This document shows, one piece after another, positions 1 through 8,032 of a stretch of DNA of 64,000 nt. Under the pieces are notes generated by a model, which was not told the DNA's origin, ran no database searches, and saw only the letters and a list, made by a program, of their open reading frames with translations. A program made the translations under genes and the position numbers. This stretch comes from AC-37 sp036389295 (GTDB taxonomy: Bacteria > Actinomycetota > Thermoleophilia > Solirubrobacterales > Thermoleophilaceae). The DNA is taken from assembly GCA_036389295.1 (NCBI GenBank), contig DASVQB010000023.1:53280-117279 (forward strand). Reading direction: 5' to 3'. Each line of letters begins with the position of its first letter. The stretch's first letter is position 1.

Positions 1-1
1 C

Positions 2-1783
2 GAGGGGCGGGTCGCGCGAACGGCGCTGCTCGCGACCGAGGGGTTCGTCGACCTCGAGGAGCTCGGCCGCCAGGCCCGGCCCGACCTCTACCGGCTCTGC
101 GCCGGCCACCCGCCCCCGCTGGTGCCGGTGGAGCTGCGCGTACCGGTGCCGGAGCGGACCGGGCCGGACGGGGTTCTGCGCGCGCTGGACGAGGAGGCCC
201 TCGGGGAGGCGGTCGACGGCCTGCTCGGCGGCGCCGGCGGCGAGCGCGTCGAGGCCGTCGCCGTCTGCCTCCTCTGGGGCTTCAGGCACCCCAAGCACGA
301 GCGGCGCGCCGGCGAGCTCGTGTCCGAGCGCGGCGAGGACGTCCACGTCTCCGCCTCGCACGAGACCGCCGCGGTCTTCCGCGAGTACGAGCGCTGCGCC
401 ACCACGATCGTCGACGCCGCCCTCTCCCCCCTCCTCCGCCGCTACCTCGAGCGGCTGGCCGGCCGGGCCCGGGACGCCGGCCTCCCCGTCCCCGAGGTGA
501 TGCTCTCCGGCGGCGGCGTGGTCGACGCCGCGACCGCCGCCCGCCACGGCTCCTGGACCGTGCTCTCCGGCCCGGCGGGCGGAGCGGTCGGCGCGGCCCG
601 GCTCGCCGAGCGGGCCGGCCGGCCGGACGCCGTCGGCCTCGACATGGGCGGCACGTCGTGCGACGTGTCGGTCGCGAGCGAGGGGCGCGTCCGGTCCACG
701 GGCGGCCGCGAGGTCGGCGGCCGCGCGCTCGCGCTGCCGATGGTCGACGTGCACACCGTGGGCGCCGGCGGCGGCAGCGTCGCGTGGCGGGACGCCGGCG
801 GCGCCCTCCGCGTCGGCCCGCGCTCGGCGGGCGCCGACCCCGGCCCGGCCGCCTACGGCCGCGGCGGGACCGAGCCGACGGTGACCGACGCCAACCTGGT
901 GCTCGGCTACCTCGACCACGCGTCGCCGCTCGCAGGGGGCGTAGAGCTGGACCGCGAGGCCGCAGAGCGCGCGGTCGGCGGGCTAGGCGAGCGCCTCGGG
1001 CTGTCGGCGGTCGAGACCGCGGCGGGGATCGTGCGCGTGGCCGGCGCCGAGATGGCCCGCGCCGTCCGCGTCATGACGGTCGAGCGCGGGACCGACCCGC
1101 GCGACCTCGCGCTGCTCGCGTTCGGCGGCGCCGGCCCGCTCCACGCCGCGGCGATCGCCGGCGAGCTGGACATGCGCCGGGTGCTCGTGCCGCGCTCGTC
1201 GGGAGTGCTCTCGGCGGTCGGCCTGATCGCCTCGGAGCGGCGCCGCGACCTGGTCGAGAGCGTGCTGCTCGCCGGCGACGACCTCACCCGCGAGGCCGTG
1301 GCCGCGGTGGTCGACCGGCTGGCGGGCCGCGGCCGCGACGAGCTCGGCGAGCCCGGCGCCGAGGTGCGCGCCGAGTACGACCTCCGCTACTCGGGCCAGG
1401 CGTTCGAGCTCACGGTCCCCGGCGATCCCTCGCCCGACCCCGGCGACCTGCGCCGGGCGTTCGACGCCGCGCACGAGGAGCGCTACGGCCACGCCGACCC
1501 GGACGCCGCCCTGGAGCTCGTCACCGTGCGGGTCGCGACCGCGATGCCGGCCGCCGACCTGCCCGCCGACCGGCCGGGCGACGAGCCGGAGCGGGCGCAC
1601 CGCGAGGCGACCTTCGACGGCGAGCGCGTGCGGGCCGAGGTCGTGCGGGGCGTCCCGGCCGGCGACCTGGAGGGCCCCGCGATCGTCGAGCTCGCCGAGG
1701 CCACGCTCGTCGTCCCGCCCGGCTGGAGCTGCCGCGCCGGCGACGACGGCACGATCGAGATGGAGCGGCCGCGGACCCGGTGA
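2..1783 (+). CDS. hyuA: Hydantoinase/oxoprolinase A-type subunit (5' partial)
   Basis: This is an ATP-dependent N-methylhydantoinase/5-oxoprolinase/acetone-carboxylase A-type subunit. The reading frame is open from base 2, and ALLATEGF and RPDLY precede the first possible internal start, so the N-terminus lies outside the window. Family landmarks visible are LSGGGVVDA, the LSGPAGG loop, the DMGGTS phosphate-binding motif of the ASKHA fold and FGGAGPLHA. It couples ATP hydrolysis to opening of a cyclic amide (or carboxylation) together with the B subunit, which starts inside its stop codon (GTGA overlap at 1780-1783). The true substrate cannot be told from sequence. Confidence 0.9.
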   Translation, partial: EGRVARTALLATEGFVDLEELGRQARPDLYRLCAGHPPPLVPVELRVPVPERTGPDGVLRALDEEALGEAVDGLLGGAGGERVEAVAVCLLWGFRHPKHERRAGELVSERGEDVHVSASHETAAVFREYERCATTIVDAALSPLLRRYLERLAGRARDAGLPVPEVMLSGGGVVDAATAARHGSWTVLSGPAGGAVGAARLAERAGRPDAVGLDMGGTSCDVSVASEGRVRSTGGREVGGRALALPMVDVHTVGAGGGSVAWRDAGGALRVGPRSAGADPGPAAYGRGGTEPTVTDANLVLGYLDHASPLAGGVELDREAAERAVGGLGERLGLSAVETAAGIVRVAGAEMARAVRVMTVERGTDPRDLALLAFGGAGPLHAAAIAGELDMRRVLVPRSSGVLSAVGLIASERRRDLVESVLLAGDDLTREAVAAVVDRLAGRGRDELGEPGAEVRAEYDLRYSGQAFELTVPGDPSPDPGDLRRAFDAAHEERYGHADPDAALELVTVRVATAMPAADLPADRPGDEPERAHREATFDGERVRAEVVRGVPAGDLEGPAIVELAEATLVVPPGWSCRAGDDGTIEMERPRTR

Positions 1784-3291
1784 CCCTCCAGGTGATGGTC
1801 GGCGCGCTGCGCTCGGCCTGCGAGGAGATGGGCGTGGTGCTCGTCCGCTCCGCCCACTCGGCGAACATCAAGGAGCGCCGCGACGCCTCGACCGCCCTGT
1901 TCGACGCCAGCGGCGAGATGGCCATGCAGGCCGAGCACATCCCTGTGCACCTCGGCGCGATGCCGTCGGCGGTCGGGGCGGTGGCCGCCGAGCGGCCGGA
2001 GCCGGGCGACGCCTGGATCCTCAACGACCCCTACCGGGGCGGCACGCACCTGCCGGACATAACGGTCGTCTCGCCGATCCACGTGGACGGCGAGCTGGCC
2101 GGCTACGCGGCGAGCCGCGCCCACCACGCCGACGTGGGGGGACGGGTGCCCGGGTCGATGCCCGCCGACTCGCGCACCCTCGACGAGGAGGGCGTCGTGA
2201 TCGAGCCGTCGCGCCTCGTCCGCGGCGGGGAGCTCGACCGCGAGCTGCTCGACGGCCTCACCTCGCGCATGCGCGGCCCGCGACAGCGGGTGGCCGACCT
2301 CCGCGCCCAGCTCGCCGCGAACCGCGCCGGCGCCGCCCGGCTGGCCGACCTCGCCGACCGGTACGGGCTCGACGCCGTGCGCGAGGCGATGGCCGCGACG
2401 CTCGACTACGCCGAGCGCCGGACCCGAGCCGGGATCGAGGCGCTCGGCGACGGCGTGCGCGAGGCGAGCGACGTGCTCGAGGCGGCGGACGGCGACCTCG
2501 AGCTGCGCCTCCGCGCCCGCGTGGACGGCGGCTCGCTCACGCTCGACTTCAGCGGCTCGGCCGGCCAGCACGACGGCAACCTCAACTGCCCGCTGGCGGT
2601 CACGCTCTCGGCCTGCTACTTCGCCGTCCGGGTGCTGGCGGACCCCGACGTGCCGCCGTGCGCCGGCGCCTACCGGCCGGTCGAGGCGATCGCGCCGGAG
2701 GGCTCCCTGCTGAACGCCCGCCCGCCGGCCGCGGTCGTGGCGGGCAACGTGGAGACCTCCTCGCGCGTGGCCGACCTCGTGCTCGCCGCGTTCGGCCGGG
2801 CGCTCGGGCAGGGCACGATGAACAACCTCACGCTCGGCAACGACCGCTTCACCTACTACGAGACGATCGGCGGGGGCCAGGGCGCCTGCCCGGACGCCGA
2901 CGGGCCGAGCGCCGTGCACGTGGCCATGAGCAACACGCTCAACACGCCGGTCGAGGCGCTGGAGCTGGAGTTCCCGCTCCGGGCGGTCGAGTACTCGGTG
3001 CGGCGCGGCTCGGGCGGGGGCGGCGAGCGGCGCGGCGGCGACGGCGTGGTGCGCGAGGTCGAGGCGCTCGAGGACGTCGAGTTCTCGCTGCTCACCGAGC
3101 GCCGGCGCACCCGTCCGCCGGGCGCGGGCGGCGGCGAGCCGGGGGCGGCCGGCCGGAACCTGCTCGACGGCGAGGAGCTGCCGCCCAAGGCCGCCGGTAC
3201 GCTCCGGGCGGGCCAGCGGCTCCGGATCGAGACGCCCGGCGGCGGCGGGCACGGGACGCCGGCGAGCGACGTCCACGAGGAGGGTCGATGA
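1780..3291 (+). CDS. hyuB: Hydantoinase B-type subunit
   Basis: This is the B subunit partner of HyuA, 503 aa. The start is GTG at 1780, overlapping the hyuA TGA by four bases, which implies translational coupling; family sequence (TLQVMVGALRSACEEMG) begins immediately after it. Typical blocks are RSAHSANIKERRD, the segment DAWILNDPYRGGTHLPD, LDFSGSAGQ, VETSSRVAD and a C-terminal glycine-rich GGGGHG. It is expected to form a heteromer with HyuA and act in the cytoplasm. A downstream dehydrogenase overlaps its stop by ATGA, so all three are probably one transcript. Confidence 0.9.
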   Translation: MTLQVMVGALRSACEEMGVVLVRSAHSANIKERRDASTALFDASGEMAMQAEHIPVHLGAMPSAVGAVAAERPEPGDAWILNDPYRGGTHLPDITVVSPIHVDGELAGYAASRAHHADVGGRVPGSMPADSRTLDEEGVVIEPSRLVRGGELDRELLDGLTSRMRGPRQRVADLRAQLAANRAGAARLADLADRYGLDAVREAMAATLDYAERRTRAGIEALGDGVREASDVLEAADGDLELRLRARVDGGSLTLDFSGSAGQHDGNLNCPLAVTLSACYFAVRVLADPDVPPCAGAYRPVEAIAPEGSLLNARPPAAVVAGNVETSSRVADLVLAAFGRALGQGTMNNLTLGNDRFTYYETIGGGQGACPDADGPSAVHVAMSNTLNTPVEALELEFPLRAVEYSVRRGSGGGGERRGGDGVVREVEALEDVEFSLLTERRRTRPPGAGGGEPGAAGRNLLDGEELPPKAAGTLRAGQRLRIETPGGGGHGTPASDVHEEGR

Positions 3292-4157
3292 AGCGGATCG
3301 CGTTCCTGGGCCTCGGGATCATGGGGCGGCCGATGGCGGCGAACCTCGCCGCCGCCGGCTTCGAGGTGACCGCGTGGAACCGCACCGCCGCGCGGGCGGA
3401 GGAGCTGGCGGAGGAGGCCGGGGTCGCGACCGCCTCGACCCCCGCCGAGGCCGCCGCGGCGGCCGAGGCCACGATCACGATGGTGGTGGACGCCCCGCAG
3501 GTCGAGCAGGTCCTGTTCGGCGACGGCGGCGCGGCGTCCGGGATGGACCGCGGGCACCTCGCGATCGACATGTCCACGATCGCGCCGACGGCCTCGCGCC
3601 GGATCGGCGAGCGGCTCGCGGGGCGGGGCGTCGACTTCCTGGACGCGCCCGTGACCGGCTCGCGCCCCAAGGCCGAGGCCGCCACGCTCACGATCATGGC
3701 CGGCGGCGAAGAGGCCGCGTTCGACCGCGCCCGGCCGGTGCTCGAGGCGATGGGCGAGCTGGTAGTCCGGGTCGGCCCCCGGGGCCACGGCTCGATGGCG
3801 AAGCTCGTGAACAACACGCTCGCCGCGGTGAACGCCGCCTCCCTGGCCGAGCAGCTCGCGCTCGCGGGCCGGTTCGGGCTCGACCCGGACGCCCTGCTCG
3901 AGGTCGTGAGGGCCGGGTCGGGGGCGTCGGCGATGGTCGACCTGAAGGCCCGTCCGATGCTCGACCGCGACCTCGACCCGCTCTTCAAGCTCGACCACAT
4001 GCTCAAGGACGTCCGGCACTGCCTGGCGGAGGCGAGGGAGCTGGGCGTCAGGCTCCCGCTCGCGGAGCTGGCCGAGCGCCTCTACGCCGAGGCGTCGGAG
4101 CGCGGGCTGGGCGATCGCGACTTCGCCGCGGTGATCGAGGTGGCCGACCCCCGCTGA
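3288..4157 (+). CDS. NAD(P)-dependent beta-hydroxyacid dehydrogenase (3-hydroxyisobutyrate dehydrogenase family)
   Basis: This 289-aa protein reversibly oxidises a small beta-hydroxyacid, as in 3-hydroxyisobutyrate dehydrogenase or tartronate-semialdehyde reductase. The N-terminus has the Rossmann motif GLGIMGRPMA (residues 6-15). The substrate loop DAPVTGSRPKAE and the catalytic-lysine region GSMAKLVNNT (G-x3-K-x2-N) are intact. The start is ATG in an ATGA overlap with hyuB. Being last in the hydantoinase operon suggests that it reduces or oxidises a product of that pathway, but the substrate is not readable from the sequence. Confidence 0.88.
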   Translation: MKRIAFLGLGIMGRPMAANLAAAGFEVTAWNRTAARAEELAEEAGVATASTPAEAAAAAEATITMVVDAPQVEQVLFGDGGAASGMDRGHLAIDMSTIAPTASRRIGERLAGRGVDFLDAPVTGSRPKAEAATLTIMAGGEEAAFDRARPVLEAMGELVVRVGPRGHGSMAKLVNNTLAAVNAASLAEQLALAGRFGLDPDALLEVVRAGSGASAMVDLKARPMLDRDLDPLFKLDHMLKDVRHCLAEARELGVRLPLAELAERLYAEASERGLGDRDFAAVIEVADPR

Positions 4158-4333
4158 CTGGCGCCGGCGCGCCGTGGGGGCTACCCGGTGGCGCTACGTC
4201 GGGGGGTGGCCCGCGGACGGCGGCGTCCCGCCGGGGGGCCGGCGCCCTCGCACTCCCGGGTCCCCGCCCCGCCCGACCGGGTGGAATCACCCCGCAAATT
4301 GCGGCTGGGATCGAGGCATAACGCACAATCCTC

Positions 4334-4363
4334 TTGAAATCGGGCGAACGGCGTGCGTATCAT
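4334..4363 (+). promoter_or_regulatory. Candidate sigma-70-type promoter
   Basis: TTGAAA (4334-4339) and TATCAT (4358-4363) are separated by 18 bases, in the AT-richest part of the 264-base gap before the DUF1802 gene. An 8-bp hairpin (ACCGCGAA 4377-4384 paired with TTCGCGGT 4394-4401) would lie in the short leader. Nothing else was recognised in this gap. Confidence 0.5.
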
Positions 4364-4421
4364 TCCGCGCCGCCGAACCGCGAATGGTGGGGGTTCGCGG
4401 TGGTTAGGCGCTCCCTCATAG

Positions 4422-5051
4422 ATGCCGGTCGCTTTCAAGGAATGGGCTGTAACCGTGCGCGCCCTCGCCGAGGGCGAGCAACTCGTGACCCTGCGCAAGG
4501 GCGGGATCCGCGAGGAGAACCGCCATTTCGAGATCGAGCACGACCGCTTCTTCCTCTACCCGACGTTCGACCACCAGCAGGGTCGCCACGTGCGCGAGTC
4601 GCACCGGCCGGAGCTGTCCCGGGCGCTCGAGGAGGGCGTGTGGGCTGACGGCGAGCCGTCCGCGTCGGTGTTCGTGCACGAGGGCGGGATCCCGCAGCCC
4701 GACCGGGTCCGCATCCGCGCCTGGGCCGAGGTGGCCGCGAGCTACCTGATCACCGACCCGCGCTGCGTCGACGCGCTGCGGCCGTACTACGTCTGGACCC
4801 CCGACTACGCCGAGAAGCGGCTGGCCTGGAAGCGGCGCCACCCGCTCCACGTGATGCTGCTCCGGACCTACCGGATCCCGCGCCCGGTGACCGTCCGCGT
4901 CCGCGACGAGTACCTGGGCTGCCGCTCGTGGCTCGACCTCCAGCGCGACCTCCCGTTCGAGGGCACCCCCGTCCTCTCCGACGACGAGTTCGAGCGCGCC
5001 GCGGAGCAGATCGAGGCGATCGCCTCGGACGCGGTCCCCGTCCTGGCCTAG
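4422..5051 (+). CDS. DUF1802 family protein
   Basis: This 209-aa soluble protein belongs to the uncharacterised DUF1802 family. The hallmark start FKEWAVTVRALAEGEQ is followed by LRKGGIREE and FFLYPTFDHQ. It has no signal peptide or membrane segment. The conserved RKGGI and HQ stretch hints at a nucleotide- or nucleic-acid-related role, but no activity is established. It is monocistronic, with a convincing promoter upstream (4334-4363). Confidence 0.8.
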   Translation: MPVAFKEWAVTVRALAEGEQLVTLRKGGIREENRHFEIEHDRFFLYPTFDHQQGRHVRESHRPELSRALEEGVWADGEPSASVFVHEGGIPQPDRVRIRAWAEVAASYLITDPRCVDALRPYYVWTPDYAEKRLAWKRRHPLHVMLLRTYRIPRPVTVRVRDEYLGCRSWLDLQRDLPFEGTPVLSDDEFERAAEQIEAIASDAVPVLA

Positions 5052-5185
5052 CGCGCCGGCGCGGGTCCGTGCGTCTCTTGTAACGCTGCGTTCGCGTCCC
5101 CGGCCGGCGCTCGGGCCACCGCGTCAGTTTCGGTCCGCATAGCGATGGCCAACCGACACGGTGGAAAAATCCGCCGAGCCGAAGG

Positions 5186-5222
5186 GTCACGGCAGCGTGC
5201 CGAACGTGACGGGAGCGTCACG
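5186..5222. promoter_or_regulatory. Cluster of GTCACG/CGTGAC half-sites
   Basis: Three copies of the same hexamer lie upstream of the first penicillin acylase gene: GTCACG at 5186-5191, its inverse CGTGAC at 5205-5210 and GTCACG at 5217-5222. The inner pair forms a 6-bp inverted repeat spaced by six bases. This is the usual shape of a dimeric repressor or activator operator. A TAGTGT box at 5248-5253 follows, ten bases before the GTG start. The rest of the 212-base gap shows nothing recognisable. Confidence 0.35.
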
Positions 5223-5263
5223 CGGCGCGCCCGCGCCGCCCCGCAGCTAGTGTTCCCGCCGGG

Positions 5264-8032
5264 GTGGGACGGATCGCTCATTCGATCCTCGTGGGGGTCG
5301 TCGCGTCGTCGCTGTGCGCGGGCTCGCCGTGCGCGGGCGCCCTCGCCGCCCCCACGCCTCAGCCCTACCAGGCGAACGACGGGAAGGGCTTCATGAACGT
5401 CCTCCCGCCCGGCCAGAGCGGTCGCGCCAACGGGTTCGAGCTGCTGTCGTTCCTCTCGACGGGCGAGCGGCCGCCGCACAACGACGAGCAGCTCGGCATG
5501 TACGGCGACCTGGTCTACGCCGCGCCGGGGCTCGACCCGGGCGACGTCTCGAAGTACTACAAGGACGCGAGCTTCGGGGTCAAGCCCGAGGAGGTCGAGC
5601 GCACCTACAGCCCGCGCGCCGACGTCACGATCGTCCGCGACAAGCGGTTCGGCCGCCCGAGCGTCTACGGCGAGGACCGCGACGGGGCGATGTTCGGCCT
5701 CGGCTACGTGGCCGCCGAGGACCGGCTGTTCTTCATCGACGTGCTGCGCCACCTCGGCCGCGCGCAGCTCTCCTCGTTCGCCGGCGGCGCCTCCGGCAAC
5801 CGCGCGTTCGACCACGACCAGTGGGCGCTCGCCCCCTACACCGAGGAGGACCTCCAGAAGCAGGTCGACCAGCTGCCGGACCTCTACGGCTCCGAGGGCG
5901 CGATCGTCAAGGCGGACATCGAGAGCTTCACGGCGGGCGTGAACCGGTACATATCCGAGGCCCGCCTCGACCCGACCAAGATGCCCGGCGAGTACCCGGC
6001 GATCGGCCAGCCGAACGGGCCGTCCGACTGGAGGACCACCGACATCATCTCGACCGCCGCGCTCGTGGGCGGGATCTTCGGCAAGGGCGGCGGCGGCGAG
6101 CTGAAGTCCGCCAAGGTGCTGGCGGCGGCCCAGAAGCGCTTCGGCGACCGCGCCGGGCGCGCCGTGTGGCGCGACTTCCGCTCGGCGGAGGACCCGGAGG
6201 CGCCGACCCACGTCCACCGCAAGCGGTTCCCGTACCGGGTCCAGCCGAGGAAGCCGCGCGGCACCGCGCTGCCGGACGCCGGCACGCTGAGGTTCCAGCC
6301 GGTGACCGGCGGCGAGTCGGCGACCAGCGCCGCCGGCACCCCGGCCGCCCTCCCCGGCGCCGCCCGCTGCCACGGCAACGCCCTGATATGCCTGCCGGGC
6401 GCGGGGTCGAACGGGCTCGTCGTGTCGGCCCGGGAGTCCCGGTCGGGGCACCCGCTCGCGGTGTTCGGGCCGCAGACGGGCTACTTCGCGCCGCAGATCC
6501 TGATCGACCAGGACGTGCACGCCCCGGCGACCGCCGGCAAGCCCGGCATCGACGCCACCGGCGCAGCGTTCCCGGGCGTGAACCTGTACGTCGAGCTCGG
6601 GCGCGGACGCGACTACGCCTGGAGCGCGACCTCCGCCGGCCAGGACAACACCGACACCTTCGCGCTCAAGCTCTGCAACCCGGACGGAGGCGCCGCGACG
6701 CTCGAGTCCCAGCACTACCTCTACCGCGGCTCCTGCCGCCCGATCGAGGTGCTCACCCGCACCAACTCCTGGACCCCGAACGCGGCCGACCAGACCGAGC
6801 CGGGATCGGAGACGCTGACCGCCCAGCGGACCGCCCTGGGCGTCGTGGTCGGCCGGGCCACCGTCAGGGGGAAGCCCGTCGTCTACACGAGCCTGCGCTC
6901 GACGTACTTCCACGAGGTCGACTCCGCGCTCGGCTTCATGAACTTCAACACGCCCGAGCGGATGCGCAACGCCGGCGACTTCCAGCGCGCCGCCAACCGG
7001 ATCGGCTACACGTTCAACTGGCTGTACGTCGACGACAGGCGGACGGCGTACTTCAACTCCGGCGCCCACCCGGTCCGCGGCCCCCGCACCGACACCGACT
7101 TCCCCGTCTGGGGCACGAGCAGCACCGAGTGGCGCGACTGGAGCACGGCCAACTGGACCGCGCGCTACGAGCCGCTCGCCCAGCACCCGCGCGTCGTCGA
7201 CCAGGACTACATGGTCAACTGGAACAACAAGCAGGCGCGGGGCTACCGGGCGGCCGACGACAACTTCGGCTACTCCTCGACCTACCGCGTGAAGACGCTC
7301 GACGACCGCGTGAAGCGCGGCATCCGCGGCCCGCGGAAGATGACGCTCGTGAAGCTGATCGACGCGATGGAGGACGCCGGCACGGTCGACCTGCGCGGCG
7401 ACGCCGACCTGCCGTGGGCCCTTCGCGTGCTGGGCGACCCGCGGACGCTGCCGGGCACCTCCCCCGCGCTGCGCGACGCGATCACGAAGCTGGTCCTCTG
7501 GTACCGCGACGGCGCGCACCGCCGCGACCGCGACAGGAACGGCGCCTACGAGCACTCGGACGCGATCCGCATCATGGACGCCTGGTGGCCGCTCTGGATG
7601 AAGGCCGAGTTCGAGCCGGTCCTCGGCGGCGACCTGTTCAAGGAGATCCAGAGCGTGATCGGCCTCGACAACACGCCGAACAACCACGGCGAGCACCTCG
7701 GCTCGGCCTACCAGATCGGCTGGTACGGCTACGCGCGCAAGGACCTCCGGACGATCCTGAGGCAGAGGGTGAGGGGCCGCTACTCGCGGATCTACTGCGG
7801 CGGCGGGTCGCTCGCGAAGTGCCGCGCCGCGCTCGCGGCCTCGCTGGCGGAGGCGATCCGGAAGCCCGCCGCCGAGGTCTACAGCCACGACGCCGGCTGC
7901 GCCGACGGCGACCAGATGTGCTTCGACGCGGTCCGCCACCGCGCGCTCGGCGGCGTGACCCAGCCGCCGATCCACTGGATCAACCGGCCGACGTTCCAGC
8001 AGGCCGTGGAGGTCCAGGGGAGGGCGCGCTGA
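5264..8032 (+). CDS. Secreted penicillin acylase family Ntn-hydrolase (copy 1)
   Basis: This 922-aa secreted amidase precursor belongs to the penicillin G acylase/aculeacin acylase family. An N-terminal Sec signal peptide ends near ALA-AP (residue ~29). The alpha-chain region contains VTIVRD and GYVAAEDRLFFIDVLR, as in other members. The beta-chain nucleophile is expected at Ser382 in GAGSNGLVV, exposed by autocatalytic cleavage; a matching beta-chain block (FGPQTGYFAPQI) follows. The protein ends with NRPTFQQAVEVQG, shared with the second copy at 10601-13324. The start is GTG at 5264. Acyl side-chain specificity (antibiotics, N-acyl homoserine lactones, lipopeptides) cannot be predicted. The next gene starts at its stop codon. 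Confidence 0.9.
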   Translation: MGRIAHSILVGVVASSLCAGSPCAGALAAPTPQPYQANDGKGFMNVLPPGQSGRANGFELLSFLSTGERPPHNDEQLGMYGDLVYAAPGLDPGDVSKYYKDASFGVKPEEVERTYSPRADVTIVRDKRFGRPSVYGEDRDGAMFGLGYVAAEDRLFFIDVLRHLGRAQLSSFAGGASGNRAFDHDQWALAPYTEEDLQKQVDQLPDLYGSEGAIVKADIESFTAGVNRYISEARLDPTKMPGEYPAIGQPNGPSDWRTTDIISTAALVGGIFGKGGGGELKSAKVLAAAQKRFGDRAGRAVWRDFRSAEDPEAPTHVHRKRFPYRVQPRKPRGTALPDAGTLRFQPVTGGESATSAAGTPAALPGAARCHGNALICLPGAGSNGLVVSARESRSGHPLAVFGPQTGYFAPQILIDQDVHAPATAGKPGIDATGAAFPGVNLYVELGRGRDYAWSATSAGQDNTDTFALKLCNPDGGAATLESQHYLYRGSCRPIEVLTRTNSWTPNAADQTEPGSETLTAQRTALGVVVGRATVRGKPVVYTSLRSTYFHEVDSALGFMNFNTPERMRNAGDFQRAANRIGYTFNWLYVDDRRTAYFNSGAHPVRGPRTDTDFPVWGTSSTEWRDWSTANWTARYEPLAQHPRVVDQDYMVNWNNKQARGYRAADDNFGYSSTYRVKTLDDRVKRGIRGPRKMTLVKLIDAMEDAGTVDLRGDADLPWALRVLGDPRTLPGTSPALRDAITKLVLWYRDGAHRRDRDRNGAYEHSDAIRIMDAWWPLWMKAEFEPVLGGDLFKEIQSVIGLDNTPNNHGEHLGSAYQIGWYGYARKDLRTILRQRVRGRYSRIYCGGGSLAKCRAALAASLAEAIRKPAAEVYSHDAGCADGDQMCFDAVRHRALGGVTQPPIHWINRPTFQQAVEVQGRAR

